Of a stretch of 26,622 nucleotides of DNA, positions 16,195 through 23,609 are shown piece by piece (positions within the stretch are counted from its first letter, which is position 1; each line of letters starts with the position of its first letter). Source of the DNA: an uncultured Alistipes sp. (GTDB taxonomy: Bacteria; Bacteroidota; Bacteroidia; Bacteroidales; Rikenellaceae); NCBI RefSeq assembly GCF_902388705.1, contig NZ_CABMQJ010000030.1, positions 1 through 26,622 on the forward strand, written 5' to 3'. Below the pieces are notes generated by a model that saw only the letters and a program-made list of their open reading frames with translations, was not told where the DNA came from and searched no databases. The position numbers and the translations under genes were made by a program.

Positions 16195-17619
16195 GTGCCG
16201 CTGTCGAATCCCATATTCAGTCAAATCTCGCGTATCGCCGGCGAACAGGGGGTAAAGGCCTTTGTCGTCGGCGGTTACGTGCGCGATTATTACCTGCGGC
16301 GCCCCTCGACCGACATCGACGTGGTGGTCGTGGGGAGCGGTATCGAACTGGCCGAGGCGCTGGGGAAGGAACTGCATGCCCGGGTCTCCGTATTCAAGAC
16401 TTTCGGCACGGCGATGCTCCGCGCCGGAGGAGTCGAGGTCGAATTCGTGGGGGCGCGCCGGGAGTCCTATACGCATGATTCGCGCAAACCGCAGGTCGAG
16501 GCCGGAACGCTCGGGGACGACCAGCGCCGGCGCGACTTCACAATCAATGCCATGGCGTGGTCGCTCAACGCCGGTTCGTTCGGCGAGCTGGTCGATCCGT
16601 TCGACGGGATGGACGATTTGGAGGAGTGTATCATCCGCACGCCGTGCGATCCCGACATTACCTTTTCCGACGATCCCCTGCGCATGATGCGGGCCGTGCG
16701 TTTCGCCGCGCAGCTGGGATTTGAAATCGAAGGGGAAACGTTCGATGCGATATGCCGCAATGCGCAGCGTATCAAGATTGTATCGCGCGAGCGCATCGCC
16801 ACCGAACTCAACAAGATTGTCCTGTCGCCCGTGCCCTCCATCGGCTTCGAATTGCTGGAGCTGACCGGGCTGCTGAAGTTGATTTTCCCCGAGATGCACA
16901 ACCTCAAGGGGGTGGAGAAGCGCGGCACGCATGCCCACAAGGACAATTTTATCCATACGCTCAAGGTGCTGGACAATGTGGCCAGACGCAGCGACGACCT
17001 GTGGCTGCGCTGGGCCGCCGTGCTGCACGACATCGCCAAGCCCCTGACCAAAGCCTACGACCCCAAAGTCGGCTGGACGTTCCACGGACACGAAGTCGTG
17101 GGCTCGAAAATGGTTCCGGCGATTTTCCGTCAGCTGAAACTTCCCCTGAACGAACATATGAAATTCGTGCAGAAGCTGGTTTTCCTGCACCTGCGGCCGA
17201 TTATCCTCTCGGAGGAGATGGTGACCGACTCGGCCGTGCGCAGGCTGCTGTTCGAAGCCGGGGACGATGTCGAGAAACTGATGACGCTGTGCGAGGCCGA
17301 CATCACCTCGGGCATCGACGCCAAGGTGAAGCGCTACCTCTCCAACTTCGAGCTGGTGCGCCGCAAGATGAAAGACCTCGAGGAGCGTGACCGCATCCGC
17401 AACTTCCAGCCCCCGATTACGGGTGAGATTATCATGCAGACCTACGGCATCGGGCCGTGCCGTGCAATCGGCGATATCAAGGAGGTGATTAAAAATGCCA
17501 TCCTCGACGGCGAGATCCCCAACGACTACGATGCGGCCTATGCCCTGATGGAGCGTTTGGCGGCGGAGCGGGGACTGATGAAAAAAGAGGCTGCCGGAGC
17601 GGGTACGCCGGAAAAGTAG
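16195..17619 (+). CDS. CCA-adding tRNA nucleotidyltransferase with HD domain
   Basis: A 474-residue protein of the class II poly(A)polymerase/CCA-adding family. The active site has GGYVRD (26-31) and the metal-binding DIDVVV (40-45). RRRDFTINAMAW (111-122) and DPLRMMRAVRFAAQLGF (160-176) are the nucleotide and tRNA-head motifs. After them comes an HD phosphohydrolase domain with H-x-H-K-D-x-F-x-H near 246-254 and HD at 278-279. It adds or repairs the 3' CCA of tRNAs; the HD part may give phosphatase activity on tRNA ends. The start is GTG 16195, close behind the SGNH gene. A terminator follows at 17662. Confidence 0.95.
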   Translation: MPLSNPIFSQISRIAGEQGVKAFVVGGYVRDYYLRRPSTDIDVVVVGSGIELAEALGKELHARVSVFKTFGTAMLRAGGVEVEFVGARRESYTHDSRKPQVEAGTLGDDQRRRDFTINAMAWSLNAGSFGELVDPFDGMDDLEECIIRTPCDPDITFSDDPLRMMRAVRFAAQLGFEIEGETFDAICRNAQRIKIVSRERIATELNKIVLSPVPSIGFELLELTGLLKLIFPEMHNLKGVEKRGTHAHKDNFIHTLKVLDNVARRSDDLWLRWAAVLHDIAKPLTKAYDPKVGWTFHGHEVVGSKMVPAIFRQLKLPLNEHMKFVQKLVFLHLRPIILSEEMVTDSAVRRLLFEAGDDVEKLMTLCEADITSGIDAKVKRYLSNFELVRRKMKDLEERDRIRNFQPPITGEIIMQTYGIGPCRAIGDIKEVIKNAILDGEIPNDYDAAYALMERLAAERGLMKKEAAGAGTPEK

Positions 17620-17661
17620 GGGCATTGCCCGCCGGGCGGTGACGTACGTGACGAATGCTTG

Positions 17662-17696
17662 AAAAGGCGGGGATTAGTCCCTGCCTTTTTTGTTTT
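17662..17696 (+). terminator. Intrinsic terminator after the CCA gene, overlapping the EamA gene end
   Basis: A 12-bp stem AAAAGGCGGGGA / TCCCTGCCTTTT (one G-T pair) with loop TTAG, then TTTGTTTT. The loop contains the reverse complement of the stop codon of the minus-strand transporter gene, so half of the hairpin lies in that gene. Confidence 0.8.
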
Positions 17697-18618
17697 GCAT
17701 CTCCGCCTCCAGCTGTGCCCGCGATTTCGATTTGGTCACGAGCCACACCCCGACGAAAACGCACAGGGCCGCGGCGCCTTTGGTAAACCCGAACGTATCG
17801 AGCCCGACGGCGACCGTGAAGAGCACCGCCACGACGGGCTGCACGTAATTGTACATCGAAACGACGGTCGGTCGCAGGTAACGCTGGCCGGTCGGCACCA
17901 TGAGGTAGGATAGGAATGTCGCCCCGCCGACTACGTAGGTGATTCCTGCCCATGTGCGCGGCGTCATTCCGGCGTAGTCGACTTCGGCCAGCGGCCGGTG
18001 GTAAATCACGACGGCGGCGACGGCGGCGAAGAGGAACATCCACTTCATCGTCGTTACGGGTGAATAGCGGATGATTACGTTGCGGAATGCCGTGAGGTAG
18101 GTGGCGTAGCAGACGGCGCTGACGATGCACAGCACGTCGCCCGTGACGCTCGATGTGTGGCCGGTGCCGTGCTGGCTGACGAGAATCAGCAGCAGCGCCC
18201 CGGCGCATCCGAGCAGTACGCCGCCGGCCTTGAGCCATGTGATCGGTTCGCGCAGGAAGAGCGTCGCCAGCACCATCGTCAGCACGGGGACGATGGTGGC
18301 GATGATCGACGTGTCGATGGGCGAAGTGAGCGACAGTCCCCACAGGAAGAGCATCTGGTTCAACTGGATGCCGAATACCGAGGCGAACAGCAGCAGCACG
18401 ACGTCGCGCGGTGCGACCTTTTCGCGCGGCAGGAACAGCGATACCGTCCAAAACAACAGGCAGGCCCCGAGCATGCGGTAGGCGCTCAATGCGAAAGGAC
18501 TGATTCCCTGTGTGTTGTATTCGGATCGGAGCACGCTTTTGCAGATCGGTGCGTTGAGGCCCCAAACGATATTGGCGACCCACAGGGCCGCATGTCCTTT
18601 CAGTTTTCCTTTGTCCAT
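17674..18618 (-). CDS. EamA/DMT-superfamily transporter
   Basis: A 314-residue inner-membrane protein with about ten hydrophobic segments in two EamA repeats. The first repeat has WVANIVWGLNAPICK, GLSLTSPIDTSIIATIVPVLTMVLATLFLREPITWLKAGGVLLGCAG. The second has TYVVGGATFLSYLMVPTGQRYLRPTVVSMYNYVQPVVAVLF. The tail after the last segment is short and basic (KSKSRAQLEAEMQNKKGRD). Drug/metabolite transporters of this type move small metabolites, often as exporters; the substrate is not predictable. ATG 18618 is chosen because upstream codons are not membrane-like and a promoter box precedes it. It is divergent from a paralogue. Confidence 0.92.
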   Translation of the reverse strand: MDKGKLKGHAALWVANIVWGLNAPICKSVLRSEYNTQGISPFALSAYRMLGACLLFWTVSLFLPREKVAPRDVVLLLFASVFGIQLNQMLFLWGLSLTSPIDTSIIATIVPVLTMVLATLFLREPITWLKAGGVLLGCAGALLLILVSQHGTGHTSSVTGDVLCIVSAVCYATYLTAFRNVIIRYSPVTTMKWMFLFAAVAAVVIYHRPLAEVDYAGMTPRTWAGITYVVGGATFLSYLMVPTGQRYLRPTVVSMYNYVQPVVAVLFTVAVGLDTFGFTKGAAALCVFVGVWLVTKSKSRAQLEAEMQNKKGRD

Positions 18619-18640
18619 GTCGCGCGTGGGTTCAGTGCGG

Positions 18641-18648
18641 CAAATATA
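18641..18648 (-). promoter_or_regulatory. Putative -7 box (TATATTTG on the minus strand) for the EamA gene
   Basis: TAnnTTTG match 23 bases upstream of the ATG at 18618. A looser TA-rich TTTG (18651-18659) lies beside it on the plus strand and may serve the divergent transporter. Confidence 0.45.
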
Positions 18649-18686
18649 GGTAAAATTTGGTGTAAAAATTGCCCCGTGTGACTTTT

Positions 18687-19622
18687 GTGAGTAAAACACG
18701 CTATAATCTCGACCTGGTATTTGCCAACATCTTTTTCGGAGCGAATTTCTCGTTCTACGTATCGCTTACGCGCAACTACCTCGACTTCCAGCAGATATTC
18801 ATGCTGCAGGTGCTTTCGGCCGCATTTTTCTTTATTCCGTTCGCCCTTTTTTCGAAGCAGTCCTACCGCATTACATGGCGCGATGCGGGCAATATCCTGG
18901 TCGTTACGCTGCTGATTGTCTACGGCTGGATGTACATGCTGCTCTGGGGCTCGTCCTATACCTCGCCCATCGACGCTTCGATTATCTCGACCCTGGGCCC
19001 GGCCTTTACGCTGATTATGGATCACCTCATGCACCCGCACAAATATATCAAGGCGCGGGTCGTGGGGGTGGTCTGCGCATTGATCGGGGCCGCAATCCTG
19101 CTTTTCGACCACGGTTTCGTGCTTACGCACGGCAGCCGTGCCTACGGCAATGCGCTGGTGCTCGTCGCGGTGGTGGCGATTGCCATCAATACGGTGATTA
19201 TCAAACCCCAGCTCGAACGGCTGGGGACGCTGGTGGTGATGGGGTGGTACTATATCATCGGGCTGGCCGTGACGGCCCCCTTTTTCTGGAAATACATTGC
19301 CCACACGCCGTTCCTGCACCTGCCGTTCCAGGCGCAGTTCGAACTGGCCTATATCCTGATTCTGGGCACGGTGCTGCCGATGTACCTGCTCTACCGCGGT
19401 ACCGAGAAACTCACCTCGGTGCATACGGCCCTCTACCGCTACATCCAGCCCGTCATCGCGGGTATTCTGGCCATTGTCCGCGGGCAGGCCGTTTTCGACA
19501 CGGCCAATGTCGTGGCGCTGGCTTTTATCTTCACGGGGGTGGTGCTGGTGGTGATCGGCTATAAATATTATGTCCGCCACGGAATGCCTGCCGTGGGGCA
19601 CGACGGAAAGCTGCGCACCTAA
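18687..19622 (+). CDS. EamA/DMT-superfamily transporter (divergent paralogue)
   Basis: A 311-residue inner-membrane protein with about ten hydrophobic segments and the same two-repeat plan as its neighbour: VFANIFFGANFSFYVSL, GSSYTSPIDASIISTLGPAFTLIMD, LYRGTEKLTSVHTALYRYIQPVIAGILAI. The TSPIDxSII match in both proteins shows they are relatives. There is no ATG near the front; GTG 18687 (SKTRYNLDL) is chosen, with GTG 18678 and TTG 18669 as alternatives in the same frame. Its stop overlaps the stop of the convergent thioesterase gene in the 4 bases CTAA. Confidence 0.9.
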   Translation: MSKTRYNLDLVFANIFFGANFSFYVSLTRNYLDFQQIFMLQVLSAAFFFIPFALFSKQSYRITWRDAGNILVVTLLIVYGWMYMLLWGSSYTSPIDASIISTLGPAFTLIMDHLMHPHKYIKARVVGVVCALIGAAILLFDHGFVLTHGSRAYGNALVLVAVVAIAINTVIIKPQLERLGTLVVMGWYYIIGLAVTAPFFWKYIAHTPFLHLPFQAQFELAYILILGTVLPMYLLYRGTEKLTSVHTALYRYIQPVIAGILAIVRGQAVFDTANVVALAFIFTGVVLVVIGYKYYVRHGMPAVGHDGKLRT

Positions 19623-20014
19623 TCGGCGAGCAGCCGTGCGCGCCAGGCATCGGGCACGGGGATGCTTTCCTGTTGCGCGAAGTCGAAAGCGACCATCACC
19701 GAACGGCTTTCGCTGCGCACCTGGTCGCCGACGAGCAGCTGCTGCAGGAGCGTGAGGCTTTTGTTGCCGATTTTCTCGCAGGTCGTGGTGACGCGCACCT
19801 CGTCGTTCAGCCGGATTTGTCCCATGTAGGAGGTGGTGGTCGATACGGTGACGATACGCAGGTCGCCGAGCAGCACTTCGGCTCCGAGCACCTTTTGGTA
19901 GTACTCCAGTTTGCCGACGTCGAAGTACATCTGCTGCGACACGTTGTTGACGTGCTGGAACGGATCGATGTCCGAAAAACGTTTCTGTACGGCGGTTTCC
20001 AGTATTTTTGCCAT
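19619..20014 (-). CDS. Hotdog-fold acyl-CoA thioesterase (4HBT family)
   Basis: A 131-residue cytoplasmic protein with the 4-hydroxybenzoyl-CoA thioesterase signature F-SDIDPFQHVNNVSQQMYFD, including Asp17 and the H21-V-N-N loop. The central strands are RIVTVSTTTSYMGQIRLNDEVRVTTTCEKIG. Members hydrolyse acyl-CoA or acyl-ACP thioesters. ATG 20014 is only 2 bp from the stop of the upstream YrdC-family gene, so it is the last gene of a tight operon. The substrate is unknown. Confidence 0.92.
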   Translation of the reverse strand: MAKILETAVQKRFSDIDPFQHVNNVSQQMYFDVGKLEYYQKVLGAEVLLGDLRIVTVSTTTSYMGQIRLNDEVRVTTTCEKIGNKSLTLLQQLLVGDQVRSESRSVMVAFDFAQQESIPVPDAWRARLLAD

Positions 20015-20016
20015 TG

Positions 20017-20598
20017 TTATTCGCGGATGATTTTCACTTCGCCGCCCTCGCCGAAAGCGATGATGGACGACGCTTTTTTCGTGGGCTTGCCCTCGAAGCG
20101 GGGGTTGACGACGAAATCGACCCCATCGATAATCTCGCGCGACACTTCGGCGAGGCCGGCGGGCGTCGCCTCGCCCGAGATGTTGGCCGAGGTCGAAACG
20201 ATCGGGCGGCCCAGTCCCCGGAGTACCCGGCGGCAGAATTCGTGGTCGGGGATGCGCACGCCGAGCGTACCCTCTTCGGGAATCAGGTTCTCTGCAACGC
20301 CCGCTGCGCCCGGCAGGATTGCCGTCAGGGGGCTGGTCGCCAGTTCCATGACCTCGAATGCGATGCCCGGCGCCTTGTCGACGTAGCGCACGACCATGTC
20401 GGACGAGGCGCACAGCACGAGCATCGATTTCTTGTTTTCGCTCCGTTTGAGTTTGTAGATGCGATCCACGGCTTCGGCATTCGTCGCGTCGCAGCCCAGT
20501 CCCCAGACCGTGTCGGTGGGGTAGAGGATGATGCCGCCCTCTTTCAGCACGCGGATGGCCTCGCCGGCCTCCCGCTGCAATTCGGTTTCGTTTTGCAT
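20017..20598 (-). CDS. Sua5/YciO/YrdC-family protein (L-threonylcarbamoyladenylate synthase type)
   Basis: A 193-residue single-domain protein. It has YPTDTVWGLGCDATN (26-40), the K-x-R signature region IYKLKRSENKKSMLVLC, and PIVSTSANISGEATP near the C-terminal third. TsaC/Sua5 enzymes make threonylcarbamoyl-AMP for the t6A modification at A37 of ANN-decoding tRNAs. This one has no Sua5 C-terminal domain, so it is the TsaC/YciO size; a YciO-type role cannot be excluded. ATG 20598 follows the VOC gene by 5 bp. Confidence 0.9.
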   Translation of the reverse strand: MQNETELQREAGEAIRVLKEGGIILYPTDTVWGLGCDATNAEAVDRIYKLKRSENKKSMLVLCASSDMVVRYVDKAPGIAFEVMELATSPLTAILPGAAGVAENLIPEEGTLGVRIPDHEFCRRVLRGLGRPIVSTSANISGEATPAGLAEVSREIIDGVDFVVNPRFEGKPTKKASSIIAFGEGGEVKIIRE

Positions 20599-20603
20599 GT
20601 TCG

Positions 20604-20981
20604 TTATTTTACGGGCAGAATCTCGATCCAGTAGTCGTCGGGATCGTTGATGAAGTAGAGCCCCATCGCGTGGTTTTCGTAGCAGATGCAGCCCATGGCG
20701 CGGTGGTATTCGCGGACGGCGTCGTAGTCGCCCGCCACGCGCATGCACAGGTGGCTTTCGTTCTCGCCCAGCTCGTAGGCCCCGGTGTGGTCGCGCAGCC
20801 ACGTCAACTCGAGGCGGAACGGCGTTTGCCCGTCGCCCAGGTAGGCAAGGATGAAACTTCCGTCGGCCGCCTCCTTGCGGCTGATTTCTTTCAGACCCAG
20901 CGCCCTGTCGTAGAACTCCAGGCTCCGGCCGAGGTCGGTGACGTTGATGTTGAAATGGTCGAATCTGCTTTTGATTTCCAT
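20604..20981 (-). CDS. VOC-superfamily (glyoxalase/dioxygenase fold) protein
   Basis: A 125-residue cytoplasmic protein with two beta-alpha-beta-beta-beta modules. It starts FDHFNINVTDLGRSLEFYDRALGLKE and ends with GLYFINDPDDYWIEILPVK. His9, Glu near 58 (RLEL), His in ESHLCMRV and Glu in WIEIL are placed as in the metal ligands of glyoxalase I. That makes a lactoylglutathione-lyase-like activity possible, but the family is broad. It is the first gene of the VOC - YrdC-family - thioesterase operon, 22 bases behind a TAATTTTG box. Confidence 0.9.
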   Translation of the reverse strand: MEIKSRFDHFNINVTDLGRSLEFYDRALGLKEISRKEAADGSFILAYLGDGQTPFRLELTWLRDHTGAYELGENESHLCMRVAGDYDAVREYHRAMGCICYENHAMGLYFINDPDDYWIEILPVK

Positions 20982-21002
20982 ACTTCACGATTTTTATCCG
21001 CA

Positions 21003-21010
21003 CAAAATTA
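21003..21010 (-). promoter_or_regulatory. Putative -7 box (TAATTTTG on the minus strand) for the VOC operon
   Basis: TAnnTTTG match 22 bases before the ATG at 20981, in an AT-rich divergent gap shared with yebC. No strong -33. Confidence 0.45.
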
Positions 21011-21090
21011 CACAAATATCATGAAATACGTATATGCCCGCCATCATATAAATTTTAACTATAATTCTTATTTTTTAATGCTTAATTTTA

Positions 21091-21098
21091 TACCTTTG
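21091..21098 (+). promoter_or_regulatory. Putative -7 box (TACCTTTG) for yebC
   Basis: TAnnTTTG match 36 bases before the yebC ATG. The upstream T-run at 21071-21076 is about where a -33 would lie, without the G. Confidence 0.5.
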
Positions 21099-21133
21099 TG
21101 GCACGAATAAAAAAATAATAACGAATAATTCAT

Positions 21134-21859
21134 ATGGGAAGAGCTTTTGAGTATCGCAAGGCGCGGAAAATGAAGCGCTGGGGGCACATGGCCCGTACGT
21201 TCACCAAAATCGGTAAGGAAATCGAGATTGCCGTGAAAGCCGGCGGCCCCGATCCCTCGGGCAACACCCGCCTGCGCATCCTGATGCAGAATGCCAAGGC
21301 CGAGAACATGCCCAAGGAGAACGTCGAAAGGGCCATCAAACGTGCCACCGAGAAAGACGCCGCCGATTACAAGGAGGTCGTTTACGAAGGATACGGCCCC
21401 CACGGCATCGCATTCCTGGTGGAAACGGCGACCGACAATACCAACCGTACGGTGGCCAACGTGCGCATGTACTTCAACAAGTGCGGTGGTACGCTGGGCA
21501 ACAGCGGCAGCGTGGCATTCATGTTCGACCACAAGTGCGTGTTCAAGTTCCACGCGGCGGAGGGTGCCGACATGGAGGAGATGGAACTCGAAATGATCGA
21601 CCTGGGGGTCGACGAGTTTTATCCCGAAGAGGACGGCGTGACGGCATACGCTCCCTACGAGTCGTTCGGCGCAATCCAGAAATGGCTCGACGACAAGGGC
21701 TACGAGATTGTATCTGGAGAGTCGGTATACCTGCCGACCGATACCAAGGAGCTCGATGCCGAAGGCCGCGAATCGGTCGAGAAGCTCGTCGAGAAACTCG
21801 AGGAGGACGACGACGTGACCAACGTTTACCATAATATGAAAGAGGTCGACGAGGAGTAA
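21134..21859 (+). CDS. yebC: YebC/PmpR-family protein
   Basis: A 241-residue cytoplasmic protein with the family start MGRAFEYRKARKMKRWGHMARTFTKIGKEI, and AGGPDPSGNTRLRILMQNAKAENMPKENVERAIKRA in domain I. VVYEGYGPHGIAFLVETATDNTNRT and FNKCGGTLGNSGSVAFMFD follow in domains II/III. The C-terminus is strongly acidic. The family was long annotated as DNA-binding regulators; recent work links YebC proteins to translation of difficult motifs such as polyproline, so the older label should be used with care. It is monocistronic with a downstream GC-rich hairpin. Confidence 0.95.
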   Translation: MGRAFEYRKARKMKRWGHMARTFTKIGKEIEIAVKAGGPDPSGNTRLRILMQNAKAENMPKENVERAIKRATEKDAADYKEVVYEGYGPHGIAFLVETATDNTNRTVANVRMYFNKCGGTLGNSGSVAFMFDHKCVFKFHAAEGADMEEMELEMIDLGVDEFYPEEDGVTAYAPYESFGAIQKWLDDKGYEIVSGESVYLPTDTKELDAEGRESVEKLVEKLEEDDDVTNVYHNMKEVDEE

Positions 21860-21891
21860 TTTTCGTTCCGGCCTTTTTTATCCGGCTTCGG

Positions 21892-21928
21892 GCGGGGCGG
21901 CGCATTTGCGCTGCCCCGCTTTCGTTTG
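21892..21928 (+). terminator. Intrinsic terminator after yebC
   Basis: A 12-bp GC-rich stem GCGGGGCGGCGC / GCGCTGCCCCGC (one G-T pair) with loop ATTT, followed by TTTCGTTTG. The T-tract is broken, so efficiency is uncertain. It separates yebC from the recombinase gene. Confidence 0.65.
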
Positions 21929-22073
21929 CCCCGCCCCGTGTCTGCCGCGGATTTGTTGGCTTGCGAATTGCAGGAGAGAAGCCGGCGAGCAGAAAAATTT
22001 GTCGGACGGATGCTCATAAAGTATGGCTAAATATCGGATAATTGCGACCTTTCGGGATAAAATCTGAAAGCTT

Positions 22074-23291
22074 ATGGCAAAAGTGAGTGTGAAATTAAGA
22101 ACATCGGCCGTTTCCGGCAACAAGGGAGTTATCTGTTATCAACTGACACACCGCCGCGAGATACGGCGGCTGACTTCGGGGATTCGCCTGCTTCCCGGGC
22201 AGTGGGATGCTTCGGCGCAGCGGATTATCGCGTCGGAACCGGACGACGCAGCGGGCCTGCAGCGCCGTATCGAGGGCGACCTGAATTCGCTGCGCCGGAT
22301 TATCCGCGAACTGGACGCTGCGGGGATGCCCTATACCGTCCGTGATATTGTGTCCCGGTTCCGGCTCCCGTCGAGCAATTTCCCGGTGTTGTCGTTTATT
22401 CGGACGCAAATCGGACAACTGGCCGTCGACAACCGTTTCGGGACGGCACGGAACTACCAGCGTGCGCTCAACAGTTTCTCCGCATTCCTGGGGGATGCCG
22501 ATATTCCGTTTGCAGCCTTTACGGAATCGTTGGTCGGAGAGTACAATGCCTATTTGAAGCGCCGCGGCGTCGTGCGCAACACGATTTCGTTTTATATGCG
22601 CATCCTTCGCTCCATTTATAATAAAGCGGTGAAGCTGCACCTGGCCGAACAAACCTTTCCTTTTCAGAACGTATATACCGGAATCGACCGTACATGCAAA
22701 CGAGCCGTCGGCGAGGAGGTCATCTGCCGCTTGAACCGGCTCGACCTGCGTGATTCCGCAGCGCTTTCGTTCGCCCGCGACCTGTTCATCTTCAGTTACG
22801 GTACGCGCGGGATGGCGTTCGTCGACCTGGCTTATCTCCGTAAAACGAATGTCTGCGGCGACATGCTTCGCTATACCCGCCATAAAACGGGACAGCAGTT
22901 GAGCGTGCGGCTGGAATCGTGCATAAAGAAAATTGCCGTCCGGTATGCGGACCGCTCGCGCAGCCTGCCCTACCTGTTTCCGATTCTGACCTCCGAGGAT
23001 CCCGTGCAGGCCTATGCGCAGTATCAGGTCGCTTTGAACTATTATAACCGGTTGCTGAAAAAACTCTCGAAACGCCTGAAACTCGAGCAGGGGCTCTCGT
23101 CCTATACGTCGCGGCACAGCTGGGCGACAGCCGCCCGTAACCACAACGTTCCGCTGCCGGTCATCAGCGCCGGAATGGGGCACACTTCGGAACGGACGAC
23201 GCAGATTTACCTGATGATGTTGGAAAATTCGGTGATAGACCGGGCTAATCATGGAATCGTGGCCTCTTTGGAGCGGTACGTTTCTTTGTAA
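22074..23291 (+). CDS. Tyrosine recombinase (integrase family), probable DNA invertase of the adjacent promoter switch
   Basis: A 405-residue protein with the Bacteroidales tyrosine recombinase plan: an arm-binding/SAM-like N-terminus (about 1-200) and a catalytic domain from about 215. Catalytic residues visible are Arg245 (SYGTRGMAFVDL), Lys271 (RHKTGQQL), the Y-x-x-R-H box with Arg347 (SSYTSRHSWATAA), His370 (GMGHTSERTTQIYL) and the nucleophile Tyr379. The first His of the usual HxxR box is Tyr344, common in this group. The last codons and stop lie inside the left 22-bp inverted repeat of the invertible segment. It is not next to a tRNA gene or other mobile genes, so a local invertase role is more likely than an integrative-element role; this is inferred from position. 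Confidence 0.93.
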   Translation: MAKVSVKLRTSAVSGNKGVICYQLTHRREIRRLTSGIRLLPGQWDASAQRIIASEPDDAAGLQRRIEGDLNSLRRIIRELDAAGMPYTVRDIVSRFRLPSSNFPVLSFIRTQIGQLAVDNRFGTARNYQRALNSFSAFLGDADIPFAAFTESLVGEYNAYLKRRGVVRNTISFYMRILRSIYNKAVKLHLAEQTFPFQNVYTGIDRTCKRAVGEEVICRLNRLDLRDSAALSFARDLFIFSYGTRGMAFVDLAYLRKTNVCGDMLRYTRHKTGQQLSVRLESCIKKIAVRYADRSRSLPYLFPILTSEDPVQAYAQYQVALNYYNRLLKKLSKRLKLEQGLSSYTSRHSWATAARNHNVPLPVISAGMGHTSERTTQIYLMMLENSVIDRANHGIVASLERYVSL

Positions 23292-23301
23292 GAAACCATA
23301 C
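23280..23301 (+). repeat. Left 22-bp inverted repeat (recombination site)
   Basis: Begins GTTTCTTTGTAAGAAAC and ends CATAC; its exact reverse complement is at 23588-23609. The inner 17 bases are themselves a palindrome (GTTTCTT-TGT-AAGAAAC), the usual form of a tyrosine recombinase core site: two facing half-sites around a short asymmetric crossover. It contains the recombinase stop codon TAA (23289-23291). Confidence 0.93.
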
Positions 23302-23545
23302 ACCTTTATCAAGACGTTTAATAACAAATTATTACGGGGATTTTGCGCGGCAGTTTTTAGAAACCTTTTTCCGATTTTTTACTGCTTTTTCCGGTGCTGA
23401 TGCAGATTCTTTTTACAGCAGTATGAAAAATGGCAGGCAAAGGCGCATTTGATGATAATTTTGAATCGGATGATATAACTTATTGTGAATCAATAGGTAT
23501 TTTCGAGGGGGGGGGTATTTTTTCAATACAATATTTCCCGTTTTG

Positions 23546-23577
23546 TTTGGTTGCTGTAATAATATTATTTACTTTTG
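23546..23577 (+). promoter_or_regulatory. Consensus Bacteroidetes promoter inside the invertible segment
   Basis: TTTG at 23546-23549, 20 bases, then TACTTTTG at 23570-23577: the best two-part promoter match in the window. Transcription would begin near 23584, just before the right inverted repeat, giving upxY a leader of about 95 bases. Confidence 0.85.
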
Positions 23578-23587
23578 CCGGAGAATC

Positions 23588-23609
23588 GTATGGTTTCTTA
23601 CAAAGAAAC
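23588..23609 (-). repeat. Right 22-bp inverted repeat (recombination site)
   Basis: Exact reverse complement of 23280-23301 (begins GTATGGTTTCTTAC). With the promoter immediately to its left, the repeat would be transcribed at the very 5' end of the capsule mRNA, where it can fold as GUUUCUU-ACA-AAGAAAC. Confidence 0.93.

Larger units (their letters stand above)
23280..23609. promoter_or_regulatory. Invertible promoter segment (phase-variation switch), drawn in the ON orientation
   Basis: A 330-bp element has perfect 22-bp inverted repeats at its ends and 286 bp between them. The interior is AT-rich, holds no convincing gene, and carries one consensus promoter near the right end pointing toward upxY. 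The left end, read outward, shows no TTTG-N20-TAnnTTTG. Inversion should therefore remove transcription of the polysaccharide genes. The interior also has a G9 run at 23507-23515 and a TAATAA-CAAA-TTATTA hairpin at 23319-23334. Such switches upstream of upxY genes are well known in Bacteroides capsules. Confidence 0.88.

Noticed and set aside
22074..23291. Recombinase as integrase of a conjugative or phage element
   Set aside because: No tRNA, excisionase, relaxase, phage gene or second attachment site is visible; the invertible repeats at its 3' end explain it better, though an origin from such an element is possible.
23319..23334. TAATAA-CAAA-TTATTA hairpin as terminator of the recombinase gene
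   Set aside because: Only A-T pairs and no T-tract; too weak for an intrinsic terminator.
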